Shown here: piece after piece, positions 8,466 to 16,973 of the stretch
Layout: every line of letters begins with the position of its first letter
How positions within the stretch are numbered: the stretch's first letter is position 1
Program-made: the position numbers and the translations under genes
Notes under the pieces: generated by a model
Databases searched by the model: none
Seen by the model: the letters and a program-made list of their open reading frames with translations, nothing else
What the model was told of the DNA's origin: nothing
Source: Clavibacter michiganensis subsp. insidiosus
Lineage (GTDB): Bacteria; Actinomycetota; Actinomycetes; Actinomycetales; Microbacteriaceae
Direction: 5' to 3'
DNA length: 64,000 nt
Assembly: GCF_002240565.1 (NCBI RefSeq)
Contig: NZ_MZMO01000001.1
Span: 434,001 to 498,000 of the forward strand

Positions 8466-9272
8466 GTGCCCGACGATCCCGACGCCCCGACCCGCGCCCG
8501 CCTCCTGTGGGACGAGGGCGAGCGGGCCGAGGCCCTCGCCGTCCTCAAGGAGCACCTCCGGGACGAGCCCCACGACACCGGCGCCCGGCTCGCCCTCGCG
8601 GATCTGTACCGCGAGCTCATCGCGCCCGACCAGGCCGGCCGCTGGGGCATCGCGTCCCCCGGCTGGACCACGGAGGTGGAGCGCGACCGCCTCGCGCGCA
8701 TGATCGCGCACTCCGGGATCGTCGACCACGAGATCCCGGAATTCCTGGCGCTGCCCGCGGAGGCGATCGAGGACGCGGAGCGGAGCGAGATCGCCGCGCT
8801 GCTCCCCGAGATCGAGCGGTACCGCGCGCACTTCGCCGACCCCGCGCGCACGACCCGATGGGAGCGGAAGGCGGCGCGCACCCGGGCGGGGCTGCCTCGT
8901 CCTCGCGCGGACCGCACACCCCGCGCGCACCGTGCTTCCGACGTGGTCGAGCACGTCTCCGATGCGCTCTGGTTCATCAGCGGGGCCCTCCTCGTCCTCG
9001 GCGTCATCGTGGTGTGGGTGGGCGCGCTCTTCGGCGCGAGCGTCACCGCCCTGGCCCGCTGGACGGTGGTCCTGACCCTCGCGCTGCTCGCGGTCGCGTG
9101 CGTCATCCGGGCCGTCACGCTGTGGGTGGAGGAGCGCGAACGACTCGGGCGCGATCCGTCGCCGGCCGACGTCGACGTCGCACCCTGGATCATCGGCGGC
9201 ATCGTCCTGGCCATCGCCGTCGCGGGTCTCGTCGCGGCGGGCCTCCGGAGCGGCGGCCCCCTCCCGTTCTGA
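8466..9272 (+). CDS. Soluble N-terminal / two-or-three-TM C-terminal protein (DUF6584-like)
   Basis: 268 residues from the in-frame GTG; upstream frame lacks a plausible start. Residues ~1-55 look like a TPR-type helical segment (LLWDEGERAEALAVLKEHLRDEP), followed by a charged region, then hydrophobic helices near 168-190, 195-215 and at the C-terminus. The N-terminal part resembles the actinobacterial DUF6584 family as I remember it; function unknown. It stands alone between the TerC terminator and the two-component operon. Confidence 0.6.
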   Translation: MPDDPDAPTRARLLWDEGERAEALAVLKEHLRDEPHDTGARLALADLYRELIAPDQAGRWGIASPGWTTEVERDRLARMIAHSGIVDHEIPEFLALPAEAIEDAERSEIAALLPEIERYRAHFADPARTTRWERKAARTRAGLPRPRADRTPRAHRASDVVEHVSDALWFISGALLVLGVIVVWVGALFGASVTALARWTVVLTLALLAVACVIRAVTLWVEERERLGRDPSPADVDVAPWIIGGIVLAIAVAGLVAAGLRSGGPLPF

Positions 9273-9342
9273 GGCCCACCCTCGCACTGTCCGACGAAGC
9301 CCGCGCATGGCCGCCTCATGGTCGGTTCATAGGTACATCCGC

Positions 9343-10116
9343 ATGATGGATCCCGTGACCACCGCGACGCCCTCCGGATTCCAGCCCGCCGCCGCCCCGC
9401 AGCCCCGCCTCACCCGCGCCGACGGGTCGCCCATCCGGGTGCTCGTCGTCGACGACGAGGCGTCCCTCACCGATCTGCTCCAGATGGCGCTCCGCTACGA
9501 GGGGTGGCAGATCCGCACGGCCGAGAACGGGCACCAGGCGCTCGCCACCGCGCGCGAGTTCAAGCCGGACGCCGTGGTGCTCGACATCATGCTGCCGGAC
9601 CTCGACGGGCTCCAAGTGCTGTCGCGGCTGCGCGCCGACGCCGAGGACATCCCCGTCCTCTTCCTCACCGCGAAGGACTCGCTCGACGACCGGCTCGCGG
9701 GCCTCACCGCGGGCGGCGACGACTACGTCACCAAGCCGTTCAGCCTGGAGGAGGTCGTGGCCCGGCTGCGCGGCCTCATCCGCCGCTCGACGCTCGTGGT
9801 GAGCGACAGCGTCGACCCGGTGATCCGCGTCGGCGACCTCACGCTCGACGAGGACAGCCACGAGGTCGCCCGCGCCGGCGACCCCATCGAGCTCACCGCG
9901 ACCGAGTTCGAGCTGCTCCGCTACCTGATGCGGAACCCGCGCCGCGTGCTGAGCAAGCTGCAGATCCTCGACCGCGTGTGGAGCTACGACTTCGGCGGCA
10001 AGTCGAGCGTGGTCGAGATCTACATCTCCTACCTGCGGCGCAAGATCGACGCCGGGCGGAACCCGATGATCCACACGGTGCGCGGCAGCGGCTACATGCT
10101 CAAGGCCGCGGAGTGA
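9343..10116 (+). CDS. OmpR-family response regulator
   Basis: About 257 residues. The receiver domain is complete: acidic pair in VVDDEASLTD, phospho-acceptor Asp in VVLDIMLPDLDG, and Lys in YVTKPF. The C-terminal winged-helix ends FGGKSSVVEIYISYLRRKID...VRGSGYML, the typical PhoB/OmpR DNA-binding end. Starts at 9307, 9343, 9346 and GTG 9355 are all possible. I chose 9343 because the bases just before it (TTCATAGGTACAT) look like a -10 region, suggesting a leaderless or short-leader message. It overlaps the kinase gene by GTGA; closest in style to TrcR/MprA-type regulators. Confidence 0.92.
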   Translation: MMDPVTTATPSGFQPAAAPQPRLTRADGSPIRVLVVDDEASLTDLLQMALRYEGWQIRTAENGHQALATAREFKPDAVVLDIMLPDLDGLQVLSRLRADAEDIPVLFLTAKDSLDDRLAGLTAGGDDYVTKPFSLEEVVARLRGLIRRSTLVVSDSVDPVIRVGDLTLDEDSHEVARAGDPIELTATEFELLRYLMRNPRRVLSKLQILDRVWSYDFGGKSSVVEIYISYLRRKIDAGRNPMIHTVRGSGYMLKAAE

Positions 10117-11759
10117 CCCCGCCGGACGCCCCGACGCGGAGCACCCCGCCGCTGCGCGATCGGCTCGCCACCGCGGCGCGCGGCATGACCCTGCGTCGCC
10201 GCCTCGTCCTCAGCGTCGTGGGGCTGCTGGCGCTCGCGAGCATCCTCATCGGCACCGTGAGCATCCTGGCGCTGCGGACGTCGCTGATGCAGCAGGTCGA
10301 CCAGCAGCTGCAGGCCACGGCGGCACGCTCGCAGGACTTCGTCGACCGCGATCCGGGCGGCTACGGCAGCTTCCCCGGGGCGCCCGGTGGGCTCGGCGCG
10401 TTCGGGCAGCAGGTCGGCACGATCAGCGCGACCATCGTCGACGGCGTCGTCGTCTCGGGCGGGTACATCGCCGACCGCGACGCCGCCGAGGGCGAGCCGG
10501 GTGGCGCCGGCACTGTGGAGCTCACGCAGGTGCAGAGCCAGAAGCTGCAGAGCGTGCCCACGGACGGGGTCCCGCGCACGGTCGACCTCGGCGGCGCGCT
10601 CGGCAGCTACCGGCTCATCGGCGAGACCTCGTCGTCGGGCGCGACCATCGTCACCGGACTGCCGACGAAGCCCGCCGACGACGTGGTCGAGCAGCTCATC
10701 CTCGTGATCACGGTGGTCGCCGCCATCACGCTGGCGCTCGCCGCGATCCTCGGCACCCTCATCGTGCGGCGCGCGCTGCGGCCGCTCGACCGCGTCGTCG
10801 ACACGGCGACCCACGTGGCCGCCCTCGAGCTGGACCGCGGCGACGTCGCGCTCGAAGCGCGCGTGCCCGCATCCGACACCGACGAGCGGACCGAGGTCGG
10901 CCGCGTGGGCGCCGCGCTCAACGGCCTGCTCGGGCACGTCTCCGCCGCGCTGTCGTCGCGGCAGGCGAGCGAGGCCAAGGTGCGGCGATTCGTGTCGGAC
11001 GCGAGCCACGAGCTGCGCACGCCGCTCGCCTCCATCCGCGGCTACGCCGAGCTCACGCGTCGCGGGCCGCACCAGCTGCCCGAGGACGTGACGCACTCGC
11101 TGTCGCGCATCGAGTCGGAGTCGGTGCGCATGACCACGATCGTCGAGGACCTCCTCCTCCTCGCGCGCCTCGACGAGGGGCGCGAGCTGGAGTCGGATCC
11201 GGTCGACCTCACGCGCATCCTCCTCGACACGGTCAGCGACGCGAGCGCGGCGGGTCCGGATCATGACTGGGACCTCGACCTGCCGGACGACTCCGTGAGC
11301 GTCCCCGGCGACGACGCGCGGCTCCGCCAGGTGGTCGTCAACCTGCTCGCGAACGCGCGCACGCACACGCCGGCCGGCACACGAGTCGTCGCGTCGCTCG
11401 CGGTGGAGGGCGCCGGGCCGGAGGCGCACGCCGTGATCCGCGTGACCGACGACGGACCCGGCATCCCGCCCGCCTTGCAGGAGAACCTGTTCGAGCGCTT
11501 CGTGCGCGGCGACGGATCCCGTGCACGCTCGACCGGCGGCACGGGCCTCGGCCTCGCGATCGCGCAGGCGATCGTCGCGGCGCACCACGGTGCCGTGTGG
11601 GTGGAGTCGGAGCCGGGCCGCACGGTCTTCGGCGTGCGGCTGCCGCTGGTGCGGCGTGCGGCGGAGGCGCGAGTGGCCGCGGGTGCCGAGGCGGATCGTT
11701 GGGCGCCGCCGTCGGGCGCGCCCGTCGCGGATCGTCCGGGGCCGCCTGCGGCGAGCTGA
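10113..11759 (+). CDS. Sensor histidine kinase, partner of the regulator at 9343
   Basis: 548 residues from the GTG that overlaps the regulator stop. TM1 lies near residues 30-52, followed by a ~140-residue extracytoplasmic sensor region rich in Gly, TM2 near 190-215, HAMP linker, HisKA H-box (SDASHELRTPLASIRGYAEL) with the phospho-acceptor His, and an HATPase domain with N-box NLLANARTHTP, DDGPGIP and GTGLGLAIAQAIV. The sensor stretch is not recognisable. The pair is an ordinary EnvZ/OmpR-type two-component system; its stimulus cannot be inferred from neighbours. Confidence 0.92.
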   Translation: MTPPDAPTRSTPPLRDRLATAARGMTLRRRLVLSVVGLLALASILIGTVSILALRTSLMQQVDQQLQATAARSQDFVDRDPGGYGSFPGAPGGLGAFGQQVGTISATIVDGVVVSGGYIADRDAAEGEPGGAGTVELTQVQSQKLQSVPTDGVPRTVDLGGALGSYRLIGETSSSGATIVTGLPTKPADDVVEQLILVITVVAAITLALAAILGTLIVRRALRPLDRVVDTATHVAALELDRGDVALEARVPASDTDERTEVGRVGAALNGLLGHVSAALSSRQASEAKVRRFVSDASHELRTPLASIRGYAELTRRGPHQLPEDVTHSLSRIESESVRMTTIVEDLLLLARLDEGRELESDPVDLTRILLDTVSDASAAGPDHDWDLDLPDDSVSVPGDDARLRQVVVNLLANARTHTPAGTRVVASLAVEGAGPEAHAVIRVTDDGPGIPPALQENLFERFVRGDGSRARSTGGTGLGLAIAQAIVAAHHGAVWVESEPGRTVFGVRLPLVRRAAEARVAAGAEADRWAPPSGAPVADRPGPPAAS

Positions 11760-11770
11760 TCCGGCGGGGA

Positions 11771-12247
11771 TCACCTCCCGAAGTACTCCAGCGCGTTCAT
11801 CCCGGAGGCCATCGCGAGCAGGACACCGAGGAAGACAGGCCAGAACAGCAGGAGGGACGCGGTGCGGTGACCGCGCCCTCCGGTGATGCTCGCGAGGACC
11901 AGGAAGACGAGCGTCGCCCCGTGCGCCCACATCGAGCACGGGAGGAGACGGAGGGTCTCCGCGATCTGCGCGTCGTCGTACAGGACGCCTCCTCTCTCGT
12001 CGAAGCGCGGCGGGAGGGTCGCGGCGAGGTCGCTGAGGATGAGGAGCCCGTTCGTCCACGCCGAGACGCACAGCAGGAGCGCTCCCATCGCGATCGCGAC
12101 GTGCGCCATGCGGTGGTCGGGGGCCGTCCACACCGGTAGCCGCGGGGGCGGCGGCAGGTCGCGCTCGGGCCAGCGCGTCCGGGCGGAGAGGAGCGGGTGG
12201 ACCGCGCTCGGGTCCGCGAACTCGGGATCGTCGGGGCCGGTGCTCAT
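11771..12247 (-). CDS. Small integral membrane protein, unknown
   Basis: 158 residues from the ATG at 12247 (MSTGPDDPEF); longer in-frame starts exist but give an Arg-rich non-conserved-looking lead. Residues ~1-45 are soluble and Pro-rich; three to four hydrophobic helices follow (HVAIAMGALLLCVSAWTNGL, WAHGATLVFLVLASI, LLLFWPVFLGVLLAMASGM). Convergent with the kinase gene, 11 bases apart. I do not recognise a family. Confidence 0.6.
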   Translation of the reverse strand: MSTGPDDPEFADPSAVHPLLSARTRWPERDLPPPPRLPVWTAPDHRMAHVAIAMGALLLCVSAWTNGLLILSDLAATLPPRFDERGGVLYDDAQIAETLRLLPCSMWAHGATLVFLVLASITGGRGHRTASLLLFWPVFLGVLLAMASGMNALEYFGR

Positions 12248-12414
12248 GCGGTTCGCGCTCCTCCGTGACCCGCCGGTGCGCGCCTCCCCTCGACCGTGCG
12301 GACGGCGCTCGCCGCGGCCGAGCCCCGTGCGGACCACCCGGGTCGCCCGGCGTGATGACGCCGCGTGGCCCGCGCGACGGACGCCCACGCAGGTCGGGGG
12401 CGCAGGATCGGGGC

Positions 12415-12660
12415 ATGGATCCCGTCCGCCGCCTCATGTTCTGGCTGCGCGTGCCGTTCGTCGCGGACGCGGCGCTCGTCGTCATCGGGATCGCGCTCCT
12501 CGTCGGCGGCGACGGGGTCGGCTGGTGGGTGCTCGTCTTCGCCGGGCTGCGCGCGGTGGTGGGCGTGGTCGCGATCGTGTGGATCGCGCCGCGGATGATC
12601 GCGCGGCTCGCTCCCGGGTCCGAGCCGCCCGCCCCGGACGCGGGGGACGCCCGTCGCTAG
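12415..12660 (+). CDS. 81-residue two-helix membrane protein
   Basis: Starts at ATG 12415 and has two hydrophobic helices (FVADAALVVIGIALLVGG and WWVLVFAGLRAVVGVVAIVWI) with a short acidic C-tail. Small and unrecognised; codon use matches its neighbours, which supports it being real. Confidence 0.5.
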   Translation: MDPVRRLMFWLRVPFVADAALVVIGIALLVGGDGVGWWVLVFAGLRAVVGVVAIVWIAPRMIARLAPGSEPPAPDAGDARR

Positions 12661-12711
12661 GCTGGACCCCTGATCCGGGCTCCCGTGCCGCGGATCGAGA
12701 GGGTCATCACC

Positions 12712-13254
12712 GTGAGCGCAGAGCCAGTCGTCGTCGAGTCCGCGGAGCCCGCAGGCGGCGTCACCGTGCGACGCGCGCGCACCGGCGACGTGCCGCGGAT
12801 CCAGCAGCTCGTCGAGCCGCTCGTGATGGAGGGCATCCTCCTCGGCAAGGACCTCGTGGTGCTCTACGAGAACGTGCAGGAGTTCCGGGTCGCGGTCGAC
12901 GCGTCCGGCGAGGTCGTCGGCTGCGGCGCGCTGCACGTGATGTGGGAGGACCTCGGCGAGATCCGCACCCTCGCGGCCGCCCCGCACACGCGCGGCACCG
13001 GCGTCGGCCACGCGATCCTCGCGCGCCTCGAGGACGACGCCCGCGAGCTCGGCCTCAGCCGCCTGTTCTGCCTGACCTTCGAGGTCGGCTTCTTCTCGCG
13101 CCACGGGTACCACGAGGTCGCGGAGTCGATCATCGCGCAGGAGATCTACTACGAGATGCTCCGCTCGCACGACGAGGGCATCGCCGAGTTCCTCGACCTC
13201 TCCCGCGTGAAGCCGAACACCCTCGGCAACACGCGCATGCTCAAGGCGCTCTGA
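12712..13254 (+). CDS. ArgA-like GNAT amino-acid N-acetyltransferase
   Basis: 180 residues from GTG 12712, supported by an AGAGGG ribosome site 8 bases upstream; an ATG at 12685 is an alternative. The GNAT fold is clear, with the acetyl-CoA loop in APHTRGTGVGHAIL and the catalytic region DLGEIRTLA. The C-terminal half (VGFFSRHGYHEV, followed by a Lys-Pro-Asn-Thr-Leu segment) matches the short single-domain glutamate N-acetyltransferases of actinobacteria (Rv2747 type), the first step of arginine synthesis. No arg genes are adjacent, so the assignment rests on sequence. Confidence 0.75.
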   Translation: MSAEPVVVESAEPAGGVTVRRARTGDVPRIQQLVEPLVMEGILLGKDLVVLYENVQEFRVAVDASGEVVGCGALHVMWEDLGEIRTLAAAPHTRGTGVGHAILARLEDDARELGLSRLFCLTFEVGFFSRHGYHEVAESIIAQEIYYEMLRSHDEGIAEFLDLSRVKPNTLGNTRMLKAL

Positions 13255-13341
13255 GCCGATCCAGCGGATCCACCTGACGCGCCGCCGCACGCCCGGGCGC
13301 GCCGACCGGGTGCGCGCCGGGCCCGCGAATAGCCTGTGGTC

Positions 13342-14016
13342 ATGTCCTCGACCTCGCCCGGAGGCCGCCCGTCCGCGGCCGTGTACCGCCGTCGCCGTCT
13401 GCTCGCGCTGCTCGTCGTCGTGGCCGTGATCGCCGTCGTCGTGATCATCGTCTCGAACCTCGGCCGCGGCACGGCTGACACCGCCGCCCCCGGCACGACG
13501 CCCAGCGACGCCGCCGCCCCCGACGGCGACTCGGGCGACGCCGCCGCGGAGGCCGCCCCCGATCCCACCCCGAGCGCCACCGCGAGCGCCGGCACGGAGA
13601 CCAACGCCGACGGATCGTGCGCCGCGGGCCAGCTGACCGTGACCCCCGTCACCGACGCCGCCTCCTACAAGGCGGGCGTGCTGCCCAAGCTCTCCTTCAC
13701 CGTGACGAACACGGGCATGGAGCCCTGCACCGCCAACCTCGGGACGACCACGCAGGTGTTCACGATCTCGAGCGGATCCGACGTCTACTGGAAGTCGACC
13801 GACTGCCAGACGGGCGCGGAGGACGCCGAGGTCGAGCTCGCCGCCCGCACGCCGCAGACGTCGTCGCCGTTCGAGTGGTCGCGCCAGCGGTCGTCCACCA
13901 CCACGTGCCAGGAGAAGCAGCGCCCGACCGTGCCCGCGGGCGGCGCGACCTACACGCTGTCGGTCGAGGTGGCCGGCGTGAAGAGCGCCGAGCCGAAGTC
14001 GTTCCTGCTCTACTGA
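13342..14016 (+). CDS. Membrane-anchored extracytoplasmic protein
   Basis: 224 residues. A positively charged start (YRRRR) precedes one hydrophobic helix (LLALLVVVAVIAVVVIIVSN), then an Ala/Pro/Thr/Asp-rich linker of ~60 residues and a beta-rich C-terminal domain with two Cys pairs (GSCAAG/EPCTAN and STDCQT/TTTCQE) likely to form disulphides outside the cell. Similar in layout to DUF4232-type domains, but I cannot confirm the family. It may be a single gene: a promoter-like AATAGCCTGT lies just upstream. Confidence 0.65.
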   Translation: MSSTSPGGRPSAAVYRRRRLLALLVVVAVIAVVVIIVSNLGRGTADTAAPGTTPSDAAAPDGDSGDAAAEAAPDPTPSATASAGTETNADGSCAAGQLTVTPVTDAASYKAGVLPKLSFTVTNTGMEPCTANLGTTTQVFTISSGSDVYWKSTDCQTGAEDAEVELAARTPQTSSPFEWSRQRSSTTTCQEKQRPTVPAGGATYTLSVEVAGVKSAEPKSFLLY

Positions 14017-14060
14017 CGCGCGCGGTGGCCGGTGCCCATGTGCGCACATGAGCACGATTC

Positions 14061-14094
14061 CCAATTGGATGCATCCATTGCAATCCATGCATGC
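14061..14094 (+). promoter_or_regulatory. Dense cluster of palindromes upstream of the His-rich peptide gene
   Basis: Within 34 AT-richer bases lie CCAATTGG (14061-14068), TGGATGCATCCA (14066-14077), ATTGCAAT (14077-14084) and ATGCATGC-type palindromes (14087-14094). The 12-bp palindrome and the repeated ATCCAT half-sites look like the operator of a dimeric metal regulator. The ArsR-family gene two steps downstream is the obvious candidate to bind here. Confidence 0.55.
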
Positions 14095-14133
14095 GTCTGT
14101 CATCCTGATGTTCCACCGACCGAAGGACGCATC

Positions 14134-14301
14134 ATGACCGACACCACCGAGACCCACGCCGAGCACACCGTCGCCGAGCACCAGCACGGCACCGACTGCG
14201 GTCACGAGGCCGTCACGCACGAGGACCACGTCGACTACGTCCACGACGGCCACAAGCACGCCAAGCACGCCAAGCACGGCGACCACTACGACGAGCACTG
14301 A
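14134..14301 (+). CDS. His-rich metal-binding peptide, 55 residues
   Basis: Preceded by an AAGGA ribosome site. About a quarter of the residues are His, with acidic Asp/Glu between them and one Cys (HGTDCGHEAV); the C-terminal half repeats DHVDY, HDGHKH, AKHAKHGDHYDEH. Such tiny CGHE...DYxHDGHxH proteins occur widely in actinobacteria and are often labelled zinc transporter permease, although this one has no membrane segment. A cytosolic Zn/Ni buffer or chaperone is more plausible. The operator-like palindromes upstream and ArsR gene downstream support metal-regulated expression. Confidence 0.8.
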   Translation: MTDTTETHAEHTVAEHQHGTDCGHEAVTHEDHVDYVHDGHKHAKHAKHGDHYDEH

Positions 14302-14331
14302 TCCCACGCGCGACGACGCGCGAGGATCGAC

Positions 14332-14363
14332 ACGGGGACCGGGCCACGAGGCCCGGTCCCCGT
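14332..14363 (+). terminator. Strong hairpin terminator after the His-rich peptide gene
   Basis: Perfect 14-bp stem (14332-14345 with 14350-14363) around the loop ACGA, 30 bases after the stop codon, followed by TCGTCGT. It separates the peptide gene from the ArsR gene, so the two are probably transcribed separately or by read-through. Confidence 0.8.
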
Positions 14364-14412
14364 CGTCGTCTCCCGCCGAGGCGTCCGTCCCCGTCCCCAT
14401 AGGATCGACCAG

Positions 14413-14727
14413 ATGACCTACCCACCCGCCGGCTTCGAGCAGGCAGCCGACCTCTTCAAGGCGCTGTCCTCGCCGTCGCGCCTCGGCCTCATCGGGCTGC
14501 TGGCATCCCGGAAGATGAGCGTGTCGGAGCTCGTCGAGGAGTCGGGGCTCTCGCAGCCGCTCGTCTCGCAGCACCTGCGCGTGCTGCGATCGTCCGGGCT
14601 CGTGACCGTAGAGCGTGACGGCCGCATCGCCCGCTACGAGGTGGCGGACACGCACGTGACGCATGTGGTGGACGACGCCGTGGCGCACGTGCGGGAGCAC
14701 GCGGACGGATCCGTCGACGCGGGCTGA
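14413..14727 (+). CDS. ArsR-family transcriptional regulator
   Basis: 104 residues; winged helix-turn-helix with the ArsR signature (LFKALSSPSRLGLIGLLA, then SVSELVEESGLSQPLVSQHL as the recognition helices and VERDGRIARYEV as the wing). The C-terminal helix carries several His residues (DTHVTHVVDDAVAHVREH), giving a plausible alpha5-type metal site as in SmtB/NmtR-like sensors. Together with the His-rich peptide this forms a small Zn/Ni-responsive cassette; the metal is not determinable. Confidence 0.85.
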   Translation: MTYPPAGFEQAADLFKALSSPSRLGLIGLLASRKMSVSELVEESGLSQPLVSQHLRVLRSSGLVTVERDGRIARYEVADTHVTHVVDDAVAHVREHADGSVDAG

Positions 14728-14766
14728 GCTCGGAGCCCGGGCTGCGCGGGTCGCCCGGCCCGCGGA

Positions 14767-16128
14767 TCAGAACGCCTCGTCGAGCTCCTTCTCCCGCTCG
14801 CTCTTCGCGAGGGAGAACGCGCGGCCGAGCGCGGAGAACAGCGGCCCCCACTCGGCGTCCACGATCTGCGTGAAGCCGAGCCGCCGCGCCTCTGCCGCGC
14901 GCTGCGGCGCCGACGTGACGCCGCGGATCTCGCCCGCGAGGCTGATCTCGCCGAACGCCGCGAGGTCGTGCGGCATGGCCTTGCCGTTGACGGCGGAGAC
15001 GAGCGCGACGGCGATGGCGAGATCCGCCGCCGGTTCGGTGAGCCGTACGCCGCCGACGGTGGACACGTAGACGTCGCGATCCGAGAGCCGCACGTTGGCG
15101 CGCTTCTCGAGAACGGCGAGGAGCATCGCGACGCGCGACGCATCCACCCCGTTGACCACCCGGCGCGGCTGCGGCGCCTTCGTGTCGACGACGAGCGCCT
15201 GCACCTCCACCGGTAGGGCGCGACGGCCCTCCATCGCGACGGTGACGCAGGTGCCGCTCACCGAGTGGACGCCGCGCGAGAGGAACATGCCGCTCGGATC
15301 CGGCACCTCGACGATGCCGTCGCCCGCCATCTCGAAGCAGCCGACCTCGTCAGTGGGGCCGAAGCGGTTCTTGAGCGCGCGGATGAAGCGCAGCGACGTC
15401 TGCCGGGCGCCCTCGAACTGGCACACGACGTCGACCAGGTGCTCGAGGAGTCGCGGGCCGGCGATGGATCCGTCCTTCGTGACGTGGCCGACGAGCAGCA
15501 GGGGCAGGTCGCGCTCCTTGCAGACGCGGATGAGGGTGACGGCGACCTCGCGCACCTGGCCGGGGTGGCCGGGTAGGCCGTCGGACGTGCTGCTGGAGAC
15601 GGTCTGCACGGAGTCGACGATGAGGAGGTCGGGCGACACCTGCTCGATGTGCCCGAGGATCGTGCCGAGGTCGGTCTCGGCCGCGATCATGAGCGACTCC
15701 TGCAGCCCGCCCGTGCGCTCGGCGCGCATGCGCACCTGCGCGACGGACTCCTCGGCCGTGACGTAGAGGACCTTCGCGCCCTTCGCGGCGGCGCGCGCCG
15801 CGACCTCGAGCAGCAGCGTGGACTTGCCGACACCGGGCTCGCCGCTCATGAGGATGGCCGCGCCCGGGACGATGCCGCCGCCGAGCACCCGGTCGAGCTC
15901 GCCGACGCCGCTCGGCATGTGGCTGGCGGACGCGGTGCCGACGTGCATGATCGAGCGCGCCTGGCTGGATCCCGCGGGCGTGAGCGTGGTGACCCGGCCG
16001 GCCGCCGCGGGCGTCTGCGACACCTCGGCGACGGTGTTCCAGCTCTGGCACTCGGCGCACCGGCCGACCCACTTCGGCGTGGTCCACCCGCACTCCGAGC
16101 AGCGGTACGTGGAGTGGATGCGGGCCAT
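14767..16128 (-). CDS. radA: DNA repair protein RadA
   Basis: 453 residues starting at MARIHSTYRC. It has the N-terminal C4 zinc finger (C10, C13, C24, C27), a RecA-like ATPase with Walker A GEPGVGKST around 96-104, the diagnostic KNRFG motif, and a C-terminal Lon-protease-like domain. RadA assists branch migration and processing of recombination intermediates. The gene is complete; its upstream side borders the AT-rich insert, which begins within about 100 bases of the start. Confidence 0.96.
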   Translation of the reverse strand: MARIHSTYRCSECGWTTPKWVGRCAECQSWNTVAEVSQTPAAAGRVTTLTPAGSSQARSIMHVGTASASHMPSGVGELDRVLGGGIVPGAAILMSGEPGVGKSTLLLEVAARAAAKGAKVLYVTAEESVAQVRMRAERTGGLQESLMIAAETDLGTILGHIEQVSPDLLIVDSVQTVSSSTSDGLPGHPGQVREVAVTLIRVCKERDLPLLLVGHVTKDGSIAGPRLLEHLVDVVCQFEGARQTSLRFIRALKNRFGPTDEVGCFEMAGDGIVEVPDPSGMFLSRGVHSVSGTCVTVAMEGRRALPVEVQALVVDTKAPQPRRVVNGVDASRVAMLLAVLEKRANVRLSDRDVYVSTVGGVRLTEPAADLAIAVALVSAVNGKAMPHDLAAFGEISLAGEIRGVTSAPQRAAEARRLGFTQIVDAEWGPLFSALGRAFSLAKSEREKELDEAF

Positions 16129-16443
16129 GCGGGGGACTCTACCGGCGGGCACCGACATGGGCGGACGCACCTCTAGGGAAGGGTCCAGCGCTACGTCTGG
16201 ACAGGCTGTGGCGAAGGGCCGGAGGGGGCGCGGGAGGGTCGACTACACACAGCTAGGTTATGGGAACTTCGCGCGCGCCATGCAGTGCGCAAGCCCCAGA
16301 AAGGGGCTGGCTGACCCCGGCGGATATTAAGCAGATCCTACATAGCGAGGTTCGCCAGTGATACATTAAAAACGGATGTAGGCTTCAGATTGCCTGCGAG
16401 CTCACTGGCGCCACTTAGTGCCATATCTGAGACGGGAGTTTGG
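16129..16443. other. 315-base non-coding leader of the AT-rich insert, with interleaved inverted repeats
   Basis: No gene is visible. The first ~100 bases are GC-rich, then composition shifts (GATACATTAAAAACGG). Two perfect inverted repeats interleave: CCTACAT (16337-16343) with ATGTAGG (16376-16382), and CGCCAGTG (16353-16360) with CACTGGCG (16403-16410), an order compatible with an H-type pseudoknot. TACATT at 16362-16367 could be a -10 element inside it. A GGGAG ribosome site at 16434-16438 ends the stretch. Confidence 0.5.
16292..16308. terminator. Short hairpin at the edge of the AT-rich insert
   Basis: AGCCCC-AGAAA-GGGGCT forms a 6-bp perfect stem. It lies in the non-coding stretch between radA (minus) and the plus-strand insert genes. 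It may be a terminator or a boundary structure; no T-run follows. Confidence 0.35.
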
Positions 16444-16953
16444 GTGTGTAACGCTGCTAGGGTCTACAAAGTAAAAGTTGTAGAACACCCTGATATATTG
16501 CGCATGGGTACCAAGACGGTATCTGCGCCTGCTTTGCAGTTCGCTCACGATGAGGTGCTGCGGATACGCGCCTCGTTGTCAGCTTCCATGGTGAACGTGC
16601 AATCTAGAGCGGTGGCCCTCTTTGGAGTCGGAGCTCTAGCGGCAGCACTTGCCGGCGTGTCGTCAACAAACCCTTTTTGGTGGGCGTCAGTCACGTTCTT
16701 CTTTATTGCCGCTCTTGCTGGCGCCGGCGCAATGGCCCCGCGTAAAGGAATCGTGCAAAGTCCCGAAAAAATCTTGAAAGACGCGTCGGATAAGACCGCG
16801 CTCGACTTCCAGCGGGAATTGGTCAATGGACTTCTTGCGGAGTGTAAAACCTACATGAAATCTGTTAAGCATCAAAGCTTTTGGCTAAATGTGGGTATAA
16901 TCAGTTTCGTAGTAGCGGTAGTTTCGCTAGTCGTCACACGCTTGGCAGTCTGA
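16444..16953 (+). CDS. Three-helix membrane protein of unknown function in AT-rich insert
   Basis: 169 residues if started at GTG 16444, which has GGGAG five bases upstream; ATG 16504 (residue 21) is the main alternative. Residues 30-55 form a charged helical segment, TM1 is ~56-72, TM2 ~77-98, then ~50 mostly helical soluble residues, and TM3 at 149-169 at the very C-terminus. Codon use is far more AT-tolerant than in flanking genes (codons such as ATA, TTA, AAA, AGA), a sign of recent acquisition. I do not recognise the family; the layout recalls small membrane effectors of the SLATT/Pycsar kind, but that is only topology. It shares a message with the acidic gene 20 bases downstream. Confidence 0.65.
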   Translation: MCNAARVYKVKVVEHPDILRMGTKTVSAPALQFAHDEVLRIRASLSASMVNVQSRAVALFGVGALAAALAGVSSTNPFWWASVTFFFIAALAGAGAMAPRKGIVQSPEKILKDASDKTALDFQRELVNGLLAECKTYMKSVKHQSFWLNVGIISFVVAVVSLVVTRLAV

Positions 16954-16973
16954 TATTAGAAAGGGAAACAACG

